From Ashinkailepas kermadecensis (taxonomy: Eukaryota > Arthropoda > Thecostraca > Neolepadidae), in the NCBI GenBank assembly GCA_034440615.1, contig JAOTOM010004123.1, forward strand, positions 1 through 64,000: 64,000 bases of DNA, given 5' to 3'. Shown here one piece after another: positions 34,317 to 46,140 of the stretch (positions are counted from its first letter, which is position 1; each line of letters starts with the position of its first letter). The notes under the pieces are model-generated. The model saw only the letters and a program-made list of their open reading frames with translations, was not told the origin of the DNA and searched no databases. The position numbers and the translations under genes were made by a program.

Positions 34317-34575
34317 GGTCGGCAGCCGCGGCGGTGACGGCGGCGCTGCTGGAGCGGCTGTGGTGGGCCGGCCAGCTGACCGTCGCCCAGCTGCCGGTGG
34401 CCGCCCGGCAGCAGCTGTGCGCCTGCTGGCCGAGGCGGCCGCTGCGCCGCTCACGCTCGGCCGATCCGAGGTGGCCTACCAGCTGGCCGCCAGCGCCCCA
34501 CTCTTCCGGCTACCTCCGGACGAGGAGGAGGCGGCGCTGCGCTCCTCTTCCGGCTCATCCACTGTCAGTCGCTGA
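34308..34575 (+). CDS. DAPK-like terminal exon: C-terminus with stop
   Basis: The frame ending at TGA 34573-34575 reads VRLLAEAAAAPLTLGRSEVA, then YQLAASAPLFRLPPDEEEAA and LRSSSGSSTVSR. This resembles the last death-domain helices and tail of DAPK: L..LGRRDAADFLL...F, a Ser-rich tail, and a final VSR before the stop. The 5' part of the exon is less certain. A second frame (SAAAAVTAALLERLWWAGQL) also looks protein-like up to about 34410, so a frameshift or different acceptor is possible. Most of the death domain and about 100 residues before it are not visible. The exon's final codons seed the 20-bp array. Confidence 0.55.
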
Positions 34576-35783
34576 CCAACACCGCCAGCGTCTGACGAAC
34601 ACCGTCAGTGTCTGACGAGCACAGTCAGTGTCTGACGAGCACAGTCAGTGTCTGACGAGCACAGTCAGTGTCTGACGAGCACAGTCAGTGTCTGACGAGC
34701 AGGGTCGGTGTCTGACGAGCACAGTCAGTGTCTTACGAGCACCGTCAGTGTCTGACGAGCAGGGTCGGTGTCTGACGAGCACAGTCAGTGTCTGACGAGC
34801 ACAGTCAGTGTCTGACGAGCACAGTCGGTGTCTGACGAGCAGGGTCGGTGTCTGACGAGCACAGTCAGTGTCTGACGAGCACAGTCAGTGTCTGACGAGC
34901 ACAGTCAGTGTCTGACGAGCACAGTCAGTGTCTGACGAGCAGGGTCGGTGTCTGACGAGCACTGTCAGTGTCTGACGAGCACAGTCAGTGTCTGACGAGC
35001 ACAGTCAGTGTCTGACGAGCACAGTCAGTGTCTGACGAGCACAGTCAGTGTCTGACGAGCAGGGTCGGTGTCTGACGAGCAGGGTCGGTGTCTGACGAGC
35101 ACAGTCAGTGTCTGACGAGCACAGTCAGTGTCTGACGAGCACCGTCAGTGTCTGACGAGCAGGGTCGGTGTCTGACGAGCACAGTCAGTGTCTGACGAGC
35201 ACAGTCGGTGTCTGACGAGCACAGTCAGTGTCTGACGAGCAGGGTCGGTGTCTGACGAGAACCCCCAGCGTCTGACGAGAAGGGTCGGTGTCTGACGAGC
35301 ACAGTCAGTGTCTGACGAGCACAGTCAGTGTCTGACGAGCACCGTCGGTGTCTGACGAGCACAGTCGGTGTCTGACGAGCAGGGTCGGTGTCTGACGAGC
35401 AGGGTCGGTGTCTGACGAGCACAGTCAGTGTCTGACGAGCAGGGTCGGTGTCTGACGAGCACAGTCAGTGTCTGACGAGCACAGTCAGTGTCTGACGAGC
35501 ACAGTCAGTGTCTGACGAGCACAGTCGGTGTCTGACGAGCAGGGTCGGTGTCTGACGAGCAGGGTCGGTGTCTGACGAGCACAGTCGGTGTCTGACGAGC
35601 ACAGTCAGTGTCTGACGAGCACAGTCAGTGTCTGACGAGCACAGTCAGTGTCTGACGAGCACAGTCAGTGTCTGACGAGCACAGTCAGTGTCTGACGAGC
35701 AGGGTCGGTGTCTGACGAGCAGGGTCGGTGTCTGACGAGCACCGCTAGTGGCTGGCGACCGTTTTCAGTTGCTGAGATCTACC
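34564..35783 (+). repeat. 20-bp minisatellite, about 60 copies, starting on the stop codon
   Basis: The period is exactly 20 bp (GTCAGTGTCTGACGAGCACA). The first recognisable unit, GTCAGTCGCTGACCAACACC (34564-34583), includes the DAPK-like stop codon. Units come in two main forms that differ at the loop end and at one A/G site (ACAGTCAG versus AGGGTCGG). The last one or two units (35744-35783) are decayed. GTCAG and CTGAC are complementary, so each unit can form a 5-bp hairpin; the A/G change keeps it as a wobble pair in RNA. It would lie in the 3' UTR if the gene is transcribed to the AATAAA at 36188. Confidence 0.95.
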
Positions 35784-36187
35784 GCCGATTACGAGGCCAA
35801 TAACCGGGAGGACAATGACCACTGGCATCGGATACTGATCGCACAGGGTACTTGTTCATGTCAGGTGGACGCCTTGTTGACGTTTGCTTACGCCCAGAGT
35901 GATCATGAGAACGTCACTGTGATATATTGCGGTCGCATATCGAGAGCAATTTAGCGCTCCCATTCGGCAAGTGTCTTGCTGCAGCTGCGTTACCTTGGCA
36001 ATTGTTTGAGCAATGAGCCTGCAATATTTTATATCTGTTTTTATGTACCATGTTGATAAACGCTGTGCTGTTGATAATGCATAAGGAACAAAACAGCTAT
36101 TCTGATTGTATGCACCGAATGCTTATTTACTCCTATTAAAGACTGGGAGTTAGACAGATGATGGTGCTGAGTGTCATTGTGATCTTC

Positions 36188-36193
36188 AATAAA
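36188..36193 (+). promoter_or_regulatory. Possible polyadenylation signal of the DAPK-like gene
   Basis: AATAAA in CTTCAATAAATACTGC is the first canonical signal downstream of the stop at 34575; a weaker ATTAAA is at 36135. Use is inferred only from position. Confidence 0.3.
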
Positions 36194-36259
36194 TACTGCG
36201 AATGGGAATATGAAGCAACTTGGTTTTGTTGTGCTTCTTGGTTTCAGTGCAATGACACG

Positions 36260-37657
36260 CAACCGCCAAAGGGAGGAAGGAAACGAGACGACTATCCCCT
36301 CTCCCGCCTCCTGATACGTGCTAGCTTTCCGAACTGCGTCTCACGGACGCACACATTTTGGGCAACAAGGGAATGCTTGAAATCCTGTGGTCAAAAACGT
36401 TTATTTTCAGGCCAGATGAAATTGGATGATGATTCGTATGATTCGATTGCATGATTCGTAGGAACAAATCATAGGCTTTTACCATCATACCGCTACCATC
36501 AATCCCATGACCGCTACCACCAACCCCGGGGCTGCTATCACAAGCCTCAGCACCGCTACCGCTGGCACCAGGGTTGCGGCCAGGGTATGAACTGTCGGCA
36601 GTCTATGGTGACTTTCGCTCACGGAGCGTGTTTTGCCAGCATTCCCATCCGAGGGTGTTACCGCTCCTCCCCAGTCATTTCGGTAGCTGTTGAAATACAG
36701 CCATAGGACCGAAGTATGCGCAATGTGTGTCACCAGATGAATCCAATGGCGCTTGATTTTCATCCTTCCGGTCAACCAGTTACCATCCTGAGCAGATCCA
36801 AGGTCACCCTTTCATAGAAGCCAGGTGTCAACCCGAACCGAAGTTTCTGCCATACTGCGTTTTCAGTGTATGGCAGAGGTTCGTACAAATTTTTACATTT
36901 TCGACATAGTAATGAGCTCGTAACGTGTATGGTTACTGGGGCAGGTCAGGTCATCCCTCGCAGTTCGCACGAAACGACGGTCGCAAGGGCAAACGATGGT
37001 CACTGAAATTACCTTAAGAACGGAAAATGGCCTGGAATGCAAATTTAGTCGGAAAAGCCGTCAATTCAGGTTAATGGCGTGGGGTAACCTTGAGAAGGTC
37101 ACGTGTTTTGAAGCATCTAAGGCTATGTCGACGTGAATCGTCTGTGCATATTTACTGCAGTAAAACGAGCCACAAATTACGATTTCGGAGAAAATGCATC
37201 AAACATGTCCACACAGACGTCATCGGTTAGAGATCTGACATGGTCTAGCCCATTTTGTTAAATCAAAGATCCCCAAAGGATGCACCATCGGCCATGCCGA
37301 GCGGCGGTGCGCTATCTCGCGCCATATTTTGTGGAAGCTGGAAAACCGTTTGGGGGCATCAAACCTGTCGGATGGCCAGTGCTCAGCGCGTGCTGCATCT
37401 TCCGCACGCTTGAGAAAAGCCACAGGCTAAGACGACCTAATGGAAATGCTACCGCTCGACTTGGCGGCAGGTTTCCCTCAGCTGTGGACCGCCTTGTCTG
37501 GCGTCTGTCAGTGGAGCTGCATAAATGTCGGCGCGTGAAGTCGCATACCTGTGGGAAGCCATTCTCGTGGCGGACGCTGGCCACGTCGACCTAAGACGAG
37601 CCAGCAGTGAGCAGGAGTTTGGTCAGGGGCAGATGGCTGCAGGTTGTCGGCTAATGG
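36260..37657. other. No gene seen; scattered AGGTCA-type blocks
   Basis: 36780-37220 resembles the AGGTCA-rich interior sequences of the TTAA elements (GGGCAGGTCAGGTCATCC at 36940, GAGAAGGTCACGTG at 37092). Frames at 37.3-37.6 kb are chance openings without family resemblance. Confidence 0.4.
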
Positions 37658-37862
37658 CGGCACCCACTCGGGGGGTGACGGCCAGCCAGCGCAGGATGCC
37701 GCCCTACTCCTGCTGCACCCGATATGGTGACGGCACCCACTCGGGGGGTGACGGCCAGCCAGCGCAGGATGCCGCCCCACTCCTGCTGCACCCGATATGG
37801 TGACGGCACCCATTCGGGGGGGGGTGACGGCCAGCCAGCGCAGGATGCCGCCCTATTCAGCA
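37658..37862 (+). repeat. 73-bp tandem repeat, 2.8 copies
   Basis: Units start at 37658, 37731 and 37804, each with CGGCACCCACTCGGGGGGTG (C to T in the third), GACGGCCAGCCAGCG and ending CACCCGATATGGTGA. The last copy is truncated. Confidence 0.92.
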
Positions 37863-38049
37863 CCCGATATCTCCCATAGATGTGGCGAGAGGAAAGACGC
37901 CATATACAATCACCGCCCGTGTACACCGTACTGAAGAAGTCTGGCAGTGAACATCGACTGGAGACATCCACCCAGGTGCGTATGGTCTTTCAATGCTTGT
38001 CACCGTCATAACCTAACTCTCACCAGTGTACGGTGATTTGTCACCTTTG

Positions 38050-38900
38050 CTAGTGCAGGTGAGGGGGACCCCTTAATGTTCCAAAACGGACATTGGTAAG
38101 GACATGGAATGAAAACCAGCGTATCGTACGTGACGAGATCTTGCGATTGGCATATCATTTCTGCACTTTAGACCACTGGTTGACACCCGAGGTCAGCTTA
38201 AAGGTCAATGCTCCGCCCCAAAAATCCAGAACGTTCATGCTTAATCGTTATCTGTGCCGAACCAATAACCGATACGTGCTTGACATTAGAAAGATGACAT
38301 ATATTATTTTCGTGAGATATTAGCGATGTACAATATTTTCCATTTTGAACAGTAGGTTAAAGCTCAAGTGACGTCGAAATGTTTACTTAACTTTAAACTT
38401 CGCAAATAGTGCACAGAAACATTTAGTTATACCCAGTATTAACCATGGATGCCAAATTTCGTGTCGGTGTCCATATTAGCTCCAGAGTGAGTCAGGAGTC
38501 GGAAAGGGCCGAGGTCCAGATGGGTCCGTGACCTCATATGGCCTTTGATATGTTAATGGCCTGAGTGAACATCCATCACCCGAACACATCCAATATTGAC
38601 AATCTGGATGCAATAAATGAGATTAATGACCAACAATTCGCGATTTCGGGGAATAATCAACATTGGCTTTATCATCTCAGCCCTTACTTAGTTCATTTAC
38701 TCGGTACATCCATTGTATGTACCATGCATATATGGTCTTCAATAAATTAAGAATATTCAAGGTCTTGGCTCCGGGTGTGACATTTTCTAACGATTGCATT
38801 ACCATCACAAAATATACAAAATGCTTTTTGCAACTGTCATGAGCAGATGATACCAGGCCTAGCACGATCCGCGGACCGTTACGTTGTTTGTCAGTTATAT
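38050..38900. repeat. AGGTCA-type degenerate repeat block
   Basis: It contains GAGGTCAGCTTAAAGGTCAA (38190), GGTTAAAGCTCAAGTGACGT (38352) and GTGACCTCATATGGCC (38528). The style is that of the interiors at 12.1-12.8 and 14.4-15.2 kb. No coding region; limits are approximate. Confidence 0.4.
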
Positions 38901-39589
38901 GGCGTGGGACAACGCCACATAAACCATAACAAGTCTTAGCCTATAGTAATTGCATAGGCGTAGGAACAGGGGGATGGGGGCCATGGCCCAAACACTTTTC
39001 AAAGTGTAGGGGAGGGAGGCAGCAATGGTAGCTGGCCCACACACTTTTGAGACATGTATATTTCCTAAAAAGCAGCATGTATACATTTGAATATGTGAAA
39101 AACTCCCTGCAATCAAAAACTAAGTGAAAGCTGCACATATCACATCGCAACACTTCATTGTTTAAGTCATGCACACTTGGACATGACCTTACAACAACAC
39201 GACTAACTTAGGAGTTGATGTAATGCAACAGATGTATTCACACCTTATATTATGTTATGAAAAGACTATATAGCAGATAATGTACCAGCTCAGTGGCGTC
39301 GCCACGAAATCCTTCCAGGGGGGGGGGGCAAGGTCGAAAGGGGGCCTCCTGTTCCCCGAAAGGGGGCCTCCATTGTGTTAGGGTTTCATATTGTTTTTAG
39401 GCTCTTATACTATGGTTCGAGGATGGGGAACATGATTTCATAATCGTTTTTTTTTGTTCTTGGCATGGTGCATCATTTACTCAAAACGCAATAGCACTAA
39501 TCATTTTCGCTGAAAACTGGGCCATACCAGGGTATAAATAAGTAATATTTGGATACATACATAAGTGCCAAAACAAACCATCGTCTCAA

Positions 39590-39855
39590 TGCTTTCTCGA
39601 ATCTTCCCGCTGGCCTCTAGATTGCAGCGAGCTGGCGGGGCTGGTGCTAAGCATATCTTACAGATATCTGCCATTGATAAATCCACTTTTAAGTCATCCA
39701 AGTCTAACTGAATATAGCTAGATTCATCACTGCTGTTATTTATTCCCACCAGCTTGATGTCATAAGCAAAGCTTGAACGACCATTTATCAGTCCAAGGAC
39801 GACAATTTCGTAAAGGTGACAACGAGAAGTGGATTGCATTGGTTTTCTGAGCGCC
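39590..39855 (-). pseudogene. CR1-like RT fragment around the active site
   Basis: The minus frame reads LGLINGRSSFAYDIKLVGIN, then NSSDESSYIQLDLDDLK. This corresponds to the region around the RT active site of the copy at 62838-63060 (FVDDINLIGVANSSEQSSN). Here the first Asp of the active-site pair is Tyr (TAT on the minus strand, 39762-39764). Only about 60 residues remain. Confidence 0.65.
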
Positions 39856-39857
39856 AT

Positions 39858-40636
39858 CTTAGGACTTTATTTATTTGTATAACATTTGGTGCTGGCTGCA
39901 AGGCAACTGTTACACGAGCTAAAATATATCCTCAGCGAATAAATTCACGGCAAGAACAAGCATTGAACAGCAATGCATAAATGACAATGCAACAATGCAA
40001 CAATGTCAGTACATACATAATCCAAGCCTTCAAATTCCACGCCGTCACGCCCATCGTTTTCGCTGTGCTGTACCGTTTTGTAAATGAGGTTGAGAAGGTA
40101 TGGAAGGTGGGAAGCTCTAATCATGCAGGCTGTAATAAAAGAAAAGAAGTTTGTTGGAAGAAAATGCATTTAAAAACATCATTCATCCCATTTTATATGG
40201 GGCATGGTGTTGTATTGTATGCTTATGAGGGGTAATTTGTCCCCTCAATGTTGGCGTTTCCCCATGGGCGTATGTTTCAGAAAATTATAGAGGGACCAGT
40301 GGAGTACCTATATTTGCGTCAAGCAGGATGGGGCAAACTGATTTGCAGGGGGGGGCACCTACGCCCATTAAAAAGTCCTTGGATTTCGACCGCTATTTTG
40401 TCAAAGGGTACATTTCGAAATAATATAATTAGTCGTCAACTAAATTGTCCTGTGGAGGGACCTAATCTGCCACTATGGTTTCTGATTGGTCGGATTTCAA
40501 CCCTAACTCCACCACTCAGTTCTTAGGTTTTCTTTTGGTATCCCTTGATAAGTTACCTCACACTGCTGAAATTACACCTATACCACAAAACCGGATCGGT
40601 ATCCAAAAAATCAAGCTGAAGCCCTCCAAAAAGGAG
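39858..40636. other. No gene seen; small CATGGGCGTA...TACGCCCATT element-like segment
   Basis: 40262-40372 has CATGGGCGTATG at its left and CACCTACGCCCATT after a GGGGGGGG run at its right, forming short inverted ends like other GGCGTA-type miniature elements here. Otherwise nothing is recognised. Confidence 0.35.
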
Positions 40637-42540
40637 AGATTCCAACAAATAAATGTCCGGGTCAGGAAAATGCACCGAACATTTTTGTCCAGATGCCTTC
40701 AAAAATTGCGTATGACACCGAAAAGCATACCGGATCTCGAAAAATCGAGGTGCTATACAAAAACATGACGCCAGAGGTTCGAAAAATCAGGCCGGGATTC
40801 GGACTTGAAAAAAAAACAGAAAAGATCCACAAAAATCGCGTTGAGCCCAGAAAGCTGGCGTTGGGTCTCCGGAACCACGCGCCTGGGCGCGATAAGTCGC
40901 GCTGGGACCCAGAAAAAATCGCACCGAAGCCCCAAAATCATACCGAATTACACCGAAGCCCCACAAATGTGCGTCAGAAGCCCCAGATATACACAGCGGG
41001 ACCCTAAGAGTACGACGGTGCCAGAAAATACAACTAACCCTCCAAAGCGCACAGAGTCTCCCAAAAAGCGATAGGGCCTTAAAACATGCGTTGCAGACCT
41101 AAATAAACATACCGGGAGCTCTAAGAAAAATACACTGCAAGCTCGCAAGGCGCACAGGAACCATGAGAACGCACAAGGGCCTGGAAAAGAGGCTGGAGCC
41201 ACAAAAGGCAACATGGTTCCAAAACGTACAAAACGACCGGGAGCTAAAGAAACACATCGGGATCTTCCAAAACGCCCCGACACGGAAACAAATACTCGGT
41301 GCACAAAAAAAACACAAAAAAACCTAAAACGAGCAGGGTTTCGAAGATGTATTAGGCCCATAACTTCAAAGCAAAATGTATTACCCACCACTTTAAAATA
41401 CAAAACTTCACAATTTCAGGCATTCCAGTTCATAGCACCCGGTCGCCACGACGGGAACGTCAGTGCACGTGCACACCCATTTTTCGTATTCGGTGCATTC
41501 GCCACACTTCGTGCGATGCTATGGTTTCTGCTAGGCCTACTGCGTTTTGCTAATTGCTGCCACCTGATAGACTTGCGCCATATTTGGCGTGATGGAATGA
41601 TTCGTATGGGCGTTCGCTGCGAAAAGTCGATTGATTAAATTCGATCATTAGTTTCCTACTTTTCACATTTTCTGGTAGTTATGAAATGCGGTTTCCGCTG
41701 AGCTTTGATGCACTTCATATCCTTGCTGCTATCCTCCCAGATTGGATACCGAACCGAGGCCAAGCCTCAGCGTTCTTTTTTGGACCCGTTGCGTCTTTCT
41801 TGGTCTATGATTGTGCATTATGGCGCCAATCCATTTTTGTTAGGGACCTAAAGCATTTTCGAACCCCCTGCTCGTTTTAGGATTTGTTGCATTTTTGTGC
41901 ACCGAGGATTTTTTTGACGTGTCGGGGCGTTTTCGAAGATCCAGATGTGTTTATTTAGCGCCCGGTCTTTTTGTTTGTTTTGGAACCATGTTGCCTTTTG
42001 CGGCCCCAGCCACCTTTTCAGGCTATTGTGCGTTATCATGACCCCTGTGTGCCTTGAGATCTTCCGGTGTATTTTTTATACCTCCCGGTATATATATTTA
42101 TGGCTGCAACGCATGTGTTAAGGCCCTGTCGTTTTTGTGAGACTGTGCGCTTTGGACGGCCAGTTGTATTTTTGGCCCCCGCTGTGCTCTTAGGGTCCCG
42201 ATGTGTTTATTTTGGGCTTCTGACGCACACTTGTGGGGCCCAAGTACAATTTTGGGGCTTCGGTACGATGTTTCTAGGTCCCAGAGCGGCTTATCGCGCC
42301 CAGTCGCGTGGTCCCGGAGACCCAACCCCAGTTTTCTGGGCTCAATACGATTTTTTTAAAATTCCGAATCCCGGCCTGATTTATCGAGTCCTTCGCGCCA
42401 TGTTTTTGTATCCCACCTCGATTGTTCGAGATCCGGTTTGTTTTTCGGTACCGTACGCAATTTGTGAAGGCATCTGATAATATGTTCGGTGCTCCAGACA
42501 ATTTTTTTTTCACCTGGACATTTAGTTATTGGAATCCATC
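40637..42540. repeat. Inverted duplication, arms of about 0.7 kb
   Basis: The left arm 40637-41345 begins AGATTCCAACAAATAAATGT and ends AACGAGCAGGGTTTCG. It matches the right arm, about 41858-42540, read on the minus strand. Both hold degenerate AAAATCGCGC/GAGCCC units. A third, direct relative starts at 49045. The spacer 41690-41780 (minus) also matches 50855-50945, so the right arm's homology extends into it. Divergence between arms is clear, so this is not a recent palindrome. Confidence 0.65.
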
Positions 42541-43440
42541 CTTATTTTGGAGGGCTCCAGCTTGATTTTTTTGCGGATACCGATCCGGTGTTTGTGGTCA
42601 CACTGTGCTTACGTGTGGCCTTAGACGGCAATTTTTTAGAGCCTCGACGGCTCTACCGATGGGAATTGTGGGTCCCGAGCGTGATATTTGGGGGGCCCGG
42701 TTCGAGTTTGTGCGATGCGTTGTATTTAGCTGTGGCCCCAACGCGATTTTGGCGGTTCCAGTCTCAATTTTTCGGGCCTCGGAGCGAGTCTCCCGGGGCT
42801 CGCCGTATTTATTTGGAGACCCATACGCGAATTCTGGTGGACCGACGCGAATTTTGGTGGCCCCAGCGCGATTTTTGAGGCCTCGACACGATTCTTGGGA
42901 GCTTATCCCTCTCAGGATGGAGGGGGCATTTGCCCCTTTGATATAGCACTACGGCCACTGAAGGAGTTTTTTTTGTCCCAGAGTGACATTCCGGTTAAGA
43001 TTGATTTTTAGGGCAGCTGCAACTTTTGGGGCTCCGGCGCGACCTTCTGGGCCTCCAGTGTGATTTTCAAGGGCTGCGACGCGACTTTTTTTTAGTCCAA
43101 TGTGATCTTTTGGGCCCCGACGTCATTTTCTTGGACCCCTAGCGCGAGCTGTAGCGGCCTCGACACTTTTGGGGGGTCCAATGCGTTTTGGAGGCTTTTG
43201 GCGTCATTGTTGGGCCCCCAGAGTGATTATCCATGTCCGGATTGTTTTTCGTTGCTCCGGCTTCATTTGTTTTGGTCCCAATGAGATTGTTGGGGCACGG
43301 TACGACCTGTCGTGCCCCTGGCATGATTTTCGTGGTCCGGGCGTTAATTTTTGGTACCCCAGGCTCAGCGTAATTTGCGGGGGCCCCGGCCGGATCTTTT
43401 GGGGCCCATATCGTGATTTTAAAATACCCAGACACGACTC
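42541..43440 (+). repeat. GGGGCCCC-centred degenerate minisatellite array
   Basis: Units of about 20-22 bp alternate between GCGTGATTTT.G and GCGCGACTTTTTGG types around GGGGCCCC, as at 15721-16727. A terminus-like GGGGGCATTTGCCCC...CTACGGCCACTG (about 42920-42960) lies inside. It is followed by more units, suggesting two adjacent elements. Confidence 0.65.
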
Positions 43441-45965
43441 TTACTATTTCTTAGGGGTTTCTTCTTGCAAATTATAGACCTCCTGTCGCGTCTTAAGGGT
43501 CTCGTCTCATTTCCTAGAGCCTTTTTACCGGTTTTCGATGTCTCCTTGTGTGTCCTACCCTCCTCCATATTCAATGGTCCTCCTCTCCCGTCTTGGAGGG
43601 CCTCCTCTTGCATTCTGGGGCCCCTTTAACGTGGCATGGGGCTTCCTCTCACCTTCGAGGGGCATTCTCTGCCAAATTAGGGGCCTCCTGCCACGCCTCG
43701 TGTGGCTCCTCCTTTATCCTAGAAAAACCTTACCCGTCTTGAGGGATCTTCAATTTTGGAAACCTCACCTCCTTCCATACCTGCTACCACTCCCATCTTA
43801 AGGGCCTCCTCGCATTTCCTGGGAACTCTTTCCGGTCTTCGGGGCCTCATTTGGTCCTGGAGACCTACTCCTTCTTGAGGGACTCCTCTCGAGTCCGGCA
43901 GGTGCCTCATGTTTCTTCTAGAGGCCTTCTTTTTTCAAATTAGGGGCCTCCTCTCACGTCTTGGGGGCCTCCTGCTGTGCGTTCTCCTGCTTTGAGCTCT
44001 GGATTCGATCTTTACCCATCTTAGGGTTGGTCTCTTATCTCCTCGTGGACTCCTCTTCTCTCCCAGGCGCCTCCTCTGCCAAATTACTGGCAACCTTTCC
44101 TATCTTAGTGGCCTTGTTATTTCCCGTGGACCTTCTTAGCCGTCTTCGAGCCTTCTTTTCCGCCTGGCAGCCATCTCTCTTATCCAATGGCCTTTTCTCC
44201 TATTTTAGGGGCCTCCTCGTTCATCATGGGGTCTCATTTCCAATCTTGTGTCGTTCTCTTCCGAATTAGGTGCCTCCTGCCACGTCTCTGGATCATCCTT
44301 TTCTATCTCGGTGGAACCTCACCCGTTTGGGGCCAGCTTTTGCGTCTCCGAAACCTCATCTCATATCCAATGGCTTCCTTTTCCGTCTTAGGGCCTCCTC
44401 TCATATTCTGGGGCCTCCTTTCCGGTGTTGGGGCCTCCTTTGCATTCCTGGTTTCCTCCGTGCCATTTTTGACACTCTCTTGATTTCTGGGGACTCCTAC
44501 CCTCTCCTAGGTGACTCCTTTTTCAAATTAGGGGCCTCCTTATCTGTGTTTGGAGCCTCATTACCCTCTTAGCAGGGTGCTTTTGCGTCCTAGTCCTAGA
44601 TCTTCTCTTCCAGGTTCCTCCTCTTCCCAAATATGGGCCTCATCTGGCTGGTCTCGGTGGCCTTCTCTCATTCCTGCGGAGACCTTCTTATCCGTCTTGG
44701 GGCCCCTATTGCGTCCGGAGAAATATCACCTATCAGGTCTTAATTTTATATTGCAGGGGCATCCTCTTCCGTCTTGGGGGACTCGTTTTCCAAATTAAGA
44801 ATGTCCTGCCACCCATCGGAAGCCTTTTCGTCTAACCTGGGTGGCTTCTTGCCCGTCTCGGTGGCATCCTTTCAGTCCTGAGGGCCTCCTTTTCGTGCTG
44901 GGGTCTCCTTTTCGTCCTGGGGGCTACCTTCCAATCTCTGTTCTACGTCCAAGAGGCCTCCTTTTCGTCCTTGGGGTGCATCCTTTTCGTTCTGGGGGCC
45001 TCCTTTTCGTCCTGGGGCCTCCTTTTCGTCCTGGGGGCCACCTCACAATCTCTGTTATACGTCTTAGGGGCATCCTTTTCGTCCTGGGGGCCTCCTTTTC
45101 GTTCTGGGGGCCTCCTGTTCGTCCTGGGGACCTCATCCCAATCTCTGTTCTACGTCTTGGGGGCATCCTTTTCGTCCTTTGGTGCATCCTTTTCGTCCTG
45201 GGGTTGCTTGGTTGGTTGTTGGAGTTTGGGGGCGCATCGACTGCGTCTTTCTTCCTGGGGGTCTCCTTTTCGTCCTGGGGGCCTCCTCCCAATCTCTGTT
45301 CTACGTCATGGGGCCTCCTTTTCGTCCTTTGGTGCATCCTATTCGTTCTGGTGGCCTCCTTTTAGTCCTGGGGCCTCCTTTTATTCCTGGGGCCTCCTCC
45401 CAATCTCTGTTCTACGTCTTGGGTGCCTCATTTGCGTCCTGGGGGCATCCTTTTCGTCCTGGGGGCCTCCCTTTCGTCCTGGGGGCCACCTCCCAATCTT
45501 TGTTCTACGTCTTAGGGTCTCCTTTTCGACCTGGGGGCCTCCTTTTCGTCATGGGGGCCACCTCCTAATCTTTGTTCTACGTCCTAGGGGCCTCCTTTTC
45601 ATCCTGGGGGCCTCCTTTTCGTCCTGGGGGCCTCCTTTTCGTCCTGGGGACCTCATCCCAATCTCTGTTCTACGTCTTGGGGGCCTCCTTTTCGTCCTTG
45701 GGTGTATCCTTTTCGTTCTGGGGGTCTCCTTTTCGTCCTGGGGGCCTCCTTTTCGTCCTGGGGCCTCCTTTTCGTCCCGGGGGGCCTCCTTTTCGTCCTG
45801 GGGGCCTCCTCCCAATCTCTGTTCTACGTCTTGGGACCTCCTTTTCGTCATGGGGCCTCATTTTCGTCATGGGACCTCCTTTTCGTCCTGGGACCTCCTC
45901 CCAATCTATGTCCTACGTCTCTTATAGAGACCTGATTATATTTCCTGGGGGCGTCGTCAGTCTTG
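43441..45965 (+). repeat. GGGGGCCTCCTTTTCGTCCT minisatellite with higher-order structure
   Basis: Diverged 20-25-bp GGCCTCCT units fill 43441-44860. From 44870 to 45900 the GGGGGCCTCCTTTTCGTCCT unit is highly regular. It is punctuated about ten times by TCCCAATCTCTGTTCTACGT, giving a higher-order period of roughly 80-165 bp. Long open frames (up to 318 codons, rich in Gly/Ser/Pro/Leu) follow from the repeat. They have no start context, no domain, and equally long antisense frames, so they are not called genes. Confidence 0.9.
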
Positions 45966-46140
45966 AGGCCTCATTGACAGCATGATCTTCTGTCCCGTCG
46001 GCCTCCTTGCTCACTTTTTTTGCTGTGCATTTGCGGATAGGGGCCTCCTCAAATTCCAGGGGGGCGGCCCCCCCCAGTTTCACGGCAGGGGGGGAGACTG
46101 CCCCCTGCCCCCCCCCGTTGGCGACGCCCTTGTACCAGCC

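Larger units (their letters stand above)
39283..46140. mobile_element. Putative hAT-like composite element filled with minisatellites
   Basis: The body 39291-46132 begins CAGTGGCGTCGCCACG. On the minus strand from its other end it begins CAAGGGCGTCGCCAACG, so 12 of the first 14 bases agree. The flanks are TACCAGCT (39283-39290) and TACCAGCC (46133-46140), an 8-bp direct duplication with one mismatch. Both ends continue into G-rich runs with GGGGGGCA. An 8-bp duplication and CA-starting ends fit hAT elements. No transposase is visible. The interior holds a CR1 fragment, an inverted duplication, a GGGGCCCC array and a long GGCCTCC minisatellite. The short ends make chance agreement possible. 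Confidence 0.5.

Noticed and set aside
34564..35783. CRISPR-like array of regular direct repeats
   Set aside because: The 20-bp units are contiguous with no unique spacers, and the setting is eukaryotic.
44841..45985. Gly/Ser/Pro-rich frames up to 318 codons, resembling a structural protein
   Set aside because: Equally long frames exist antisense, there is no start context or signal peptide, and the sequence is a 20-25-bp minisatellite.
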